Assembly (NCBI GenBank): GCA_947479645.1 | Contig: CANKAJ010000033.1 | Coordinates: 1-39,688 of the forward strand | Direction of reading: 5' to 3' | Origin: Betaproteobacteria bacterium | GTDB lineage: Bacteria > Pseudomonadota > Gammaproteobacteria > Burkholderiales > SG8-39 | DNA length: 39,688 nucleotides | Shown: positions 32,633-38,095 of the stretch, piece after piece | Layout: the number at the start of each line of letters is the position of its first letter | Numbering within the stretch: position 1 is the first letter of the stretch | The notes under the pieces: model-generated | The model's database searches: none | What the model was told of the DNA's origin: nothing | What the model saw: the letters and a program-made list of their open reading frames with translations, nothing else | Program-made: the position numbers and the translations under genes

Positions 32633-32914
32633 CTAGCGTTTTGCCGCGACGCGATAGACCGCATGGCGCTCACGCTTGCCAACGGCAACAACAATCACCA
32701 GCAACACCGCATCCCGCACTTCGTACACCAGGCGGTATCCGACGCTGCGCAGCTTGATCTTGTAACGGTCCTTGTGTCCCGCCAGCCTCGCCGCGGGAAC
32801 ACGCGGATGTTTCAAACGCTCCGCCAGTTTCTTCTTGAACTGCGCGCTCACCGTCGCGTCCAGTTTTCGCCATTCCGCCAGCGCATCGGGATGGAAGCTC
32901 AGCTCATAGCCCAT
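32633..32914 (-). CDS. RelE/ParE-superfamily toxin
   Basis: Small RelE-type toxin, 93 aa. Seen: YELSFHPDALAEWRKLDA, then AQFKKKLAERLKHPRVPAAR, the RYKIKLRSVGYRLVYEV core and the VVAVGKRERHAVYRVAAKR tail, in the order and length of RelE mRNA interferases; the basic Arg/Lys and Tyr residues used for RNA cleavage are present. ATG 32914 is used. The gene overlaps the antitoxin end by 11 nt. Confidence 0.9.
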   Translation of the reverse strand: MGYELSFHPDALAEWRKLDATVSAQFKKKLAERLKHPRVPAARLAGHKDRYKIKLRSVGYRLVYEVRDAVLLVIVVAVGKRERHAVYRVAAKR

Positions 32915-33158
32915 CAAGCTTTACCCGCACCAGCGGCTTGCCGTCCTTCAATCGCGCATCGGCAATGGAATTGAGTTCCATGTCTTCCAGCTTGTCCATC
33001 AGCGCTTCGTAGGCCTTGGCCGGGACACAATAGAAAGTCGGCTCATTGTGGTTCAGGATCGCCACCGGGAAACCTTCCCCGGCCGCAACCGTTGCCATCG
33101 GATTTTTTTTAAGTTCAGAAATACTCGCTGTTGTTTCCGCCAGAATCACATGTGTCAT
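32904..33158 (-). CDS. Phd/YefM (RelB-like) antitoxin
   Basis: Antitoxin, 84 aa. Seen: VILAETTASISELKKNPMAT, then GFPVAILNHNEPTFYCVPAK, the Phd fold seen in YafN/StbD-like partners of RelE, and a charged tail (ARLKDGKPLVRVKLDGL). GGA lies 8 nt before the ATG. It is encoded just upstream of the RelE-type toxin and overlaps it, so they form one operon driven from the AT-rich region at 33173-33215. Confidence 0.88.
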   Translation of the reverse strand: MTHVILAETTASISELKKNPMATVAAGEGFPVAILNHNEPTFYCVPAKAYEALMDKLEDMELNSIADARLKDGKPLVRVKLDGL

Positions 33159-33172
33159 TTGATTTTTCCATT

Positions 33173-33215
33173 AAATATAGGTCGAAATATAGCATTCAAA
33201 ATAGATCGCCGTAAA
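33173..33215 (-). promoter_or_regulatory. promoter with direct repeats, relE module
   Basis: Minus-strand TTTACG (33210-33215), 18 bp, TATATT (33186-33191). Two identical octamers CTATATTT (plus-strand 33173-33180 and 33185-33192), 12 bp apart, overlap the -10 box and start site and may be the antitoxin-binding repeats. The stretch 33159-33283 has no intact gene. Confidence 0.5.
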
Positions 33216-33283
33216 GGTCTCCAATGCAGTCTGATCATATGCTGTCTCGGAAAGGCTCGAGTATCTGGCAGCGGCGCGCAGCC

Positions 33284-33490
33284 TCAACAAGCCCTGGGTG
33301 ATGTCAATCGCGTTGGCGTATCGCGCCGCGGCATTTCGCCGAAGAGGAGGCCATTCTCGACTGGCGGGCCGGTGGCGATACGCAAGCCCGGCCGCTTCAT
33401 CAGCGCCCGCGCCTTGCGGTTATGCACGTGCGCTTCGTCAAGCAGCGCGATCCAGAGGTTGACGTCCAGCAGCACCCGGCCCCGTATCAA
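33284..33490 (-). pseudogene. VapC-like PIN toxin, truncated by frameshift
   Basis: The first 48 codons are a normal VapC start: GRVLLDVNLWIALLDEAHVH (catalytic Asp at residue 9) and ATGPPVENG with the conserved Glu. The reading frame then yields Arg/Thr/Pro-rich residues and stops at 68 aa, half the usual length. Another frame continues open through the sequence downstream (toward 33174) as RRNAAARYANAID..., plausibly the former remainder, so a frameshift after ENG is likely. The last acidic residues of the active site are lost. It overlaps its antitoxin gene by 4 nt. Confidence 0.7.
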
Positions 33491-33726
33491 ATCCCGTGCT
33501 GGCCCATCAGGTGGCGCACATGCTCGGAGGTGATGGTTTCGTCGCGTGCCGGCAACAGACCATAGGGCGACTTGCAGGCGGCCATGGGAGCGGCCGGATG
33601 CTGCCGGACACGCACCCCCTCGCGCAGCAGGGCCGACACGGCGGCCCCGATCGAAATGCGTTTTTCGCGCGCGAGGCGGCGTGCGTGCAACAGCGCGTCG
33701 TCGTCAATGGCCAGCGTGATGCGCAT
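33487..33726 (-). CDS. VapB-like RHH antitoxin
   Basis: Antitoxin, 79 aa. Seen: RITLAIDDDALLHARRLARE, then KRISIGAAVSALLREGV, a ribbon-helix-helix unit, and a tail with SPYGLLPARDETITSEHVRH, typical of VapB proteins that partner LLDVNLWIALLD-type VapC toxins. AAGGAGG lies 5 nt before the ATG. ATGA overlap with the truncated toxin. It is intact, so this is another antitoxin retained after toxin loss. Confidence 0.85.
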   Translation of the reverse strand: MRITLAIDDDALLHARRLAREKRISIGAAVSALLREGVRVRQHPAAPMAACKSPYGLLPARDETITSEHVRHLMGQHGI

Positions 33727-33838
33727 GTGTGCCTCCTTGGTCCGAAAAGCCGGAACGCTTCAAAACAGAACTTTAGCATCAAGTGGATTTGCGTCGATTG
33801 CCACGGGCGGCCCTTTCGCAAACCCGCATGGATCGGGC

Positions 33839-34120
33839 GTTTCCGGGGCACGCGCCACGACACTGCCAGCGCTGCTCAGTCAACTGCGCTCGGGGCAGTT
33901 TCGCTTCAATCCGATGCAAACCGTCACCCGCGCGGATGGCGAGACGGTGGCGCTCTGGTCCGCCACCGACGCGCTGGTGCTGAAGATGATGACCAGTGTC
34001 CTGCAAGCCGTCCTGCCGGTGCACCGCACCTGCAGCCACGTCAAAGGCCACGGTGGGCACAAGGCCGCCGTGCGGCGCGGGCAGCGCAGGTTAGTGCCGG
34101 AAATCTTTCATATTATATGA
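33839..34120 (+). pseudogene. reverse transcriptase N-terminal fragment
   Basis: A plus-strand frame reads ALLSQLRSGQFRFNPMQTVT, then GETVALWSATDALVLKMMTS and VLPVHRTCSHVKGHGGHKAAVRR. The order R-x-G-x-[FY]-x-F-x-P-[LM]-Q, W-SAxDALVLK, KGHGGxKxAVR is the finger region seen in bacterial reverse transcriptases of the RVT_1 type. There is no start codon in context, and the frame ends in AT-rich DNA before the palm and the catalytic xADD box. It is therefore a remnant, not a gene. It lies at the outer edge of the second TA island. Confidence 0.6.
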
Positions 34121-34190
34121 TAATAATAAATTCACAGATTGTCTTATAAATTAATTAAAAATGTAAAAGTGAATATAATAATTTTCCGAT
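34121..34190. other. AT-rich junction
   Basis: About 70 bp of nearly pure A/T (runs such as TAATAATAAA and TTAATTAAAAATG) interrupt GC-rich DNA exactly where the reverse-transcriptase frame breaks off. No gene, promoter pair or repeat could be assigned. It marks a probable recombination or insertion boundary; 34191-34250 holds nothing recognisable. Confidence 0.5.
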
Positions 34191-34250
34191 CGAGACCTGT
34201 TCCCGGAGCGGGCAAGGCACGGGTGGGATTGCAACAGACCGAACGGCTAA

Positions 34251-34613
34251 TCAGGGCTTCGCTAGCGCGCGCGTAACCACCTTGATAATCGGGTCCCAAC
34301 TTGACCAGGCGACGCCGAGGAATACGAGAAGGAAAAACCAGCCCACGACGGAGCGAAATGGCCAGGTCCACTTGGTGATCAGATAGCACCGGTCGCACCA
34401 GGCTCCCGTGTACGGAACTGGCCCGGGGAAATGCCGCTTGTGGCCCGGCACGCCGCAGCGCTCGCATAGGCCGCAATGACCGAGCGGGAGTCCCTGCTGT
34501 TCATAATGCGCAGGGTCCTTGTCCCACAGTCCGCAGTAACAGTTCCGCTCAAGAGCCGCCAGCGCCCATTTTCCTTCGGGCTTTGATTCACTATCGGCGT
34601 TCGTGTCACTCAT
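34251..34613 (-). CDS. small Cys-rich membrane protein, unknown
   Basis: Not a family I recognise; 120 aa. Seen: a soluble N-terminal part with seven Cys (25, 27, 47, 50, 53, 73, 76), in pairs CYC, CGLCERC and CDRC, plus His36, 46, 58 and 61, which suggests one or two zinc or Fe-S sites, then a single membrane helix (about 86-104) and a short basic C-terminus. The start overlaps the preceding gene's stop by 4 nt (ATGA). The gene pair follows a signal-less TctC protein in the same direction, so it may belong to the same transcript. Confidence 0.7.
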   Translation of the reverse strand: MSDTNADSESKPEGKWALAALERNCYCGLWDKDPAHYEQQGLPLGHCGLCERCGVPGHKRHFPGPVPYTGAWCDRCYLITKWTWPFRSVVGWFFLLVFLGVAWSSWDPIIKVVTRALAKP

Positions 34614-35014
34614 TGCGTCTTGTCCACGGCGTTTTGAGACTCCCACCATTGCAGCAGCCCGGGATTGAAGCGCTGCCATGCTATGCCGTGATAGGAGGGC
34701 TTGCGCACTTGCATCAGGATGACGATCAACGTTGTCGTCAACGTTACGGCCACCGTCACCGTCCATCCGGGCTGCCCGGTGACGATGGTGCTGGCGGCCA
34801 GCGCAACGAAGATCGCCGACCAACTCAGCTCCAGCGGCTTGGCGACACGAAAGACATTGCAGAACAAAAAGAAATGCCCGACCGCGAAGCCGACGATGAG
34901 CCCCATCCACCATTCCACCAGGGCGAGCCATAGCGTTCCCGCCGCACCGGCAATGAGTACCAGCGTGTCGATGACATCGATTCTGAAACCGGGTTTGAAA
35001 AGTCGGGCTGTCAT
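34610..35014 (-). CDS. small integral membrane protein, unknown
   Basis: Function unknown; 134 aa. Seen: three or four hydrophobic helices (about 14-31, 33-52, 63-79 and 81-99) and an aromatic C-terminus with WQRFNPGLLQWWE. The start at 35014 lies 8 nt after the TctC stop; an in-frame ATG at 35053 inside the TctC gene is possible. The size and helix count loosely recall small TctB-like transporter subunits, but no TctB signature is visible, so I do not assign it. It is coupled to the Cys-rich protein gene by ATGA overlap. Confidence 0.68.
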   Translation of the reverse strand: MTARLFKPGFRIDVIDTLVLIAGAAGTLWLALVEWWMGLIVGFAVGHFFLFCNVFRVAKPLELSWSAIFVALAASTIVTGQPGWTVTVAVTLTTTLIVILMQVRKPSYHGIAWQRFNPGLLQWWESQNAVDKTQ

Positions 35015-35022
35015 TGCCGGGA

Positions 35023-35910
35023 TTATTCCGGCCTGGCGACAAAGGGAGCCCATCGGGTGAGCTCGTTACGCAGGTGAGTGGCGAAATAGCCTGGCGTCTC
35101 GCAGACCGGTTCGATGCCATGGTCTTGCAGGGCAGTGGCGATCGCGGCGGTTTGAACGGTTTGTGTTACTGCGGCATTGAGTCGATCGACGATGGCGGTC
35201 GGCGTGCCCGCGGGCGCCCACAGGCCGACCCAGCTCATGACTTCGAAGTCCGGCAATGCGCTCTGCGCGATGGCGGGATAGCCCGGCGCCAGCTCACTGG
35301 GGATGAGGCTGGTGACGCCGAGTATGCTGATTTTGCCGGCCTTGGCCAATGGCAGCGCCGACATCGTGTTGTTGAAGGTCAGCGCAATGCGGCCATTGTG
35401 CAGGTCTTCATACAGGTCGTTGGTTTCGGCATAGACGCGCATCCGGATAGGGATGCCGGTTCGAGACGCAAACAATGCGGCGGCGAGGTGCGGCAGGCCG
35501 CCAATGGCCGAGGCGCCATAGACGAGGGGTTCGGCTTGTGATCTGGCCAGTGCGATCAGGTCGGTGACCGAATGCACATTCAGGCTGTTGCTGACGGCGA
35601 GTACCATGGGGTTGCGTGCAAACAGCGCCACCGGAGAAAAATCCTGCAGCGGGTTGTAGCGCCGCCGGTCTCCGAGCAGCGAGCCAATGAGCTGCGCCTG
35701 CACGGTGATCCCCAGCGTGTTGCCATCCGCTGCCGCGCGCGCCAGTTGTTCTGCGGCGAGGGCGCCGTTTTCGCCGGGCAGGTGCACGATGTGGATGGCC
35801 CGACCGAGCGCGTTGCCCAGTGCCGGGGCGATGATCTGCGCAACGATGTTGGATGCGCTGCCCTGGCTGAATCCGACCAGCAGGCTTATTGCGTCAGCGG
35901 CTTGATTCAA
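35023..35910 (-). CDS. TctC/Bug-like protein 6, no signal peptide
   Basis: TctC fold, 295 aa, beginning almost directly at the first strand: AISLLVGFSQGSASNIVAQI. Seen: HLPGENGALAAEQLARAAAD, PLVYGASAIGGLPHLAA, and the C-terminal APAGTPTAIVDRLNAAV; glycine-loop positions diverge from other copies (FSQGSASN for PPGGxxD). The start is TTG 35910 with GGAGG four nt before it; no Met and no hydrophobic leader occur upstream. The frame between the preceding gene's TGA (35938-35940) and this TTG is open for nine codons. Without a signal it should stay in the cytoplasm or be exported in an unusual way. It is followed by two small membrane proteins. Confidence 0.82.
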   Translation of the reverse strand: MNQAADAISLLVGFSQGSASNIVAQIIAPALGNALGRAIHIVHLPGENGALAAEQLARAAADGNTLGITVQAQLIGSLLGDRRRYNPLQDFSPVALFARNPMVLAVSNSLNVHSVTDLIALARSQAEPLVYGASAIGGLPHLAAALFASRTGIPIRMRVYAETNDLYEDLHNGRIALTFNNTMSALPLAKAGKISILGVTSLIPSELAPGYPAIAQSALPDFEVMSWVGLWAPAGTPTAIVDRLNAAVTQTVQTAAIATALQDHGIEPVCETPGYFATHLRNELTRWAPFVARPE

Positions 35911-35937
35911 GCGGCCTCCATGAAATTGTGAGTTGAT

Positions 35938-36906
35938 TCATTCAGCACGGATATTGGCGTCCTTGATGACCTTGGCCCACTTGGCGGTTTCCGCTTTGAG
36001 GAATGTCGCGAATTCTTCCGGTGTGCTCACGACGGGCAGGGCGCCCTGAGCCAGAATGCTGTCCCGGATTTCCGGCAGGCGCATCACCTTGGCGACATCG
36101 GTATAGATGCGCCGGTGTGTCGCAGCGGGAGTGGCGGCCGGGATGACCAGGCCATACCAGTTGGTCGCTTCGTATCCCGGTATGGTTTCAGACACGGTGG
36201 GCACCTCGGGCAGCACCGGGGAACGCTTCGGTCCCAGCACCGCCAGCGCCCGCACGCGGCCTTCCTTGGCCGCGCCGGCGGCTTGCACGACGCTCTGCAC
36301 ATAGACCTGCACATGGCCGGCGATGAGATCCGTCATGGCCGGGCCGCCGCCCTTGTACGGGACATGATGGATATTCGTTTCCGCCATGTGATTGAACAGT
36401 TCCGAGGTCAGGTGCGGTATGCCGCCGACGCCGGTGGAGCCATAGTTGAGTGCACCGGGTTTGGCTTTTGCGAGTGTGATCAGTTCCTTCACCGACTTGG
36501 CCGGCATGGCCGGATTCACCGTCAGCATCATGTCCACGGAGACCACTTGTGTGACCGCGGCGAAGTCGCGCGCAATGTCAAACGGCACCTTGCTGTACAG
36601 GGTCTGGTTGATGGCGAGGTTGCCGGCGGTGCCGAGAAACATCACATGGCCATCCGGCGGGGCCTTGGCGGCCAGGTCGGTGCCGATGATGCCGTCAGCA
36701 CCGCCGCGATTATCGACGATGACCTGCTGGCGGAATTCGTCGGCGAGTTTGGGACTGATGATGCGCGCCACGATGTCGGTGCCGCCGCCGGGCGGGAAGG
36801 CGACGATCATGCGGATGGGTTTGCTCGGAAATGTCTGTGCATGAGCGACTGCAGCAGATCCGGCAATCAGTGCGGCGAGGATCCAAAGTTTGCTTGACGA
36901 TTTCAT
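35938..36906 (-). CDS. TctC/Bug-family substrate-binding protein 7
   Basis: Periplasmic receptor, 322 aa. Seen: signal peptide of 24 residues ending AHA-Q, then FPSKPIRMIVAFPPGGGTDI, VIVDNRGGADGIIGTDLAAK, PPDGHVMF, NYGSTGVGGIPHLTSEL and HVPYKGGGPA; all canonical positions including Asp after PPGGGT are present. GGAG lies 6 nt before ATG 36906; an upstream in-frame start at 36960 is inside a dispersed repeat and is rejected. It is upstream of the signal-less copy with a 27-nt gap. Confidence 0.92.
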   Translation of the reverse strand: MKSSSKLWILAALIAGSAAVAHAQTFPSKPIRMIVAFPPGGGTDIVARIISPKLADEFRQQVIVDNRGGADGIIGTDLAAKAPPDGHVMFLGTAGNLAINQTLYSKVPFDIARDFAAVTQVVSVDMMLTVNPAMPAKSVKELITLAKAKPGALNYGSTGVGGIPHLTSELFNHMAETNIHHVPYKGGGPAMTDLIAGHVQVYVQSVVQAAGAAKEGRVRALAVLGPKRSPVLPEVPTVSETIPGYEATNWYGLVIPAATPAATHRRIYTDVAKVMRLPEIRDSILAQGALPVVSTPEEFATFLKAETAKWAKVIKDANIRAE

Positions 36907-36940
36907 TGCACGCTCCGTGTCTGGATGTACGTCTGACAGT

Positions 36941-37043
36941 GTGTTGAAATTCGCACTCATGTCATTCAGAGGAGCGTAGCGACGAAGAATCTGCTTGTTG
37001 TTTCAAAAGCAACAGCAGATCCTTCGCTGGGCTCAGGATGACA
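36941..37043. repeat. dispersed repeat copy B and imperfect hairpin
   Basis: 36941-36995 matches 20096-20150 at 47 of 55 positions. In this copy a second half (about 37009-37042, CAACAGCAGATCC to GGATGACA) is an imperfect inverted copy of 36960-37000, so 36960-37042 can fold into one long hairpin. It fills the gap between TctC 8 (stop 37061) and TctC 7. GTCATTC/GGATGAC-ended repeats of this sort are seen between genes of many bacteria. Confidence 0.7.
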
Positions 37044-37060
37044 AGAGCTGTGCGTATCAG

Positions 37061-38026
37061 CTAATCACTCTTGATACCCAACTCCTTGATGACCTTGCCC
37101 CAGCGCGCCATGTCGGCCTGGCCCGCGGCGAGCAGTTGCTCGGGGCTGCTGGCGACCACTTCGGTGCCGGTACTCAAGAGCTTGTCCTTGACCGCGGGAA
37201 GGGCCAGCACCTGCACCATTTCCCGGTGTAAACGGCCAATGAGCGCAGCCGGGGTTTTGGCGGGCGCGAATGCGCCGATGATCAATTCGGATTCATAGCC
37301 GGGTAATCCCGATGCCGACATGGTGGGCAGGCCGGGCGCCAATGCCGATGGCTGTGCGCTGGTCACGGCCAGTGCTTTCAGCTTGCCGGTCTTGACCTGA
37401 TTGACCACCGATGCGGCAACCACAAAGGCCAGATGCACGCGGCCGCTCATCAGGTCGATCATGCCGGGCGCCGCGCCCTTGTAGGGCACATGCACGATGT
37501 CCAGTCCGCCTGCCATGGACTTGAACAACTCGGCGGCCAGTTGCGCCGTGGTGCCGGAACCCGATGACATGTAGCTCAATTCGCCGGGCTTGGATTTGGC
37601 CAGTGCGATCAGTTCCGTGACGCTATTGACCGGCAGTGATGGCGTGACCACCAGCACATTGGGTGAGCGCGCCGCCAGCGTGATAGGCGTCAGATCCTTC
37701 ACCGGGTCCCACGCCACGTTGGCGCGCAGCAGCGGTTCCATCCACACGACGCTGCCATAGACGAGCAGCGTGTAGGCATCCGGCGGCGCCTTGGCGGCGG
37801 CTTCGACGGCGAGGATGCCGGCGCGGTTTTCCACGATGATGGGCTGACCGATGGGCGCGGCCATTTCCTGTGCGATCAGGCGCGCCACGATGTCGCTGCC
37901 GCTGGCAGCGGGGCCGGTCAGGATGCGGATGGTCTTGCTCGGGTACGTTTGCGCCAGGGCGTTGCCCATGGCAAACATCGCCAACACTGCTGCGCATACC
38001 CATGCATCGAAGCGCGATCTCAACAT
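37061..38026 (-). CDS. TctC/Bug-family substrate-binding protein 8
   Basis: Periplasmic receptor, 321 aa. Seen: signal peptide of about 25 residues ending ALA-Q, then YPSKTIRILTGPAASGSDIV, PIIVENRAGILAVEAAAK, PPDAYTLL, SYMSSGSGTTAQLAAEL and HVPYKGAAPG. The first loop reads GPAASGSD instead of PPGGxxD and the second lacks GxxG (RAGILAVE), so the ligand may differ. GGAGGGG lies just before ATG 38026. It is the first TctC gene downstream of the selenoprotein gene, with a 69-nt gap, and is probably cotranscribed with it. Confidence 0.9.
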   Translation of the reverse strand: MLRSRFDAWVCAAVLAMFAMGNALAQTYPSKTIRILTGPAASGSDIVARLIAQEMAAPIGQPIIVENRAGILAVEAAAKAPPDAYTLLVYGSVVWMEPLLRANVAWDPVKDLTPITLAARSPNVLVVTPSLPVNSVTELIALAKSKPGELSYMSSGSGTTAQLAAELFKSMAGGLDIVHVPYKGAAPGMIDLMSGRVHLAFVVAASVVNQVKTGKLKALAVTSAQPSALAPGLPTMSASGLPGYESELIIGAFAPAKTPAALIGRLHREMVQVLALPAVKDKLLSTGTEVVASSPEQLLAAGQADMARWGKVIKELGIKSD

Positions 38027-38095
38027 AGCCCCTCCGTTATTCAAACGAAATTCACAGGTGTTGCGTGATCTTCAGTGTTGCGTGATCTTTAGCAA

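Noticed and set aside
34610-35014. TctB subunit of a tripartite transporter
   Set aside because: Three to four helices and position after a TctC gene fit loosely, but no TctB signature was seen and no TctA gene follows.
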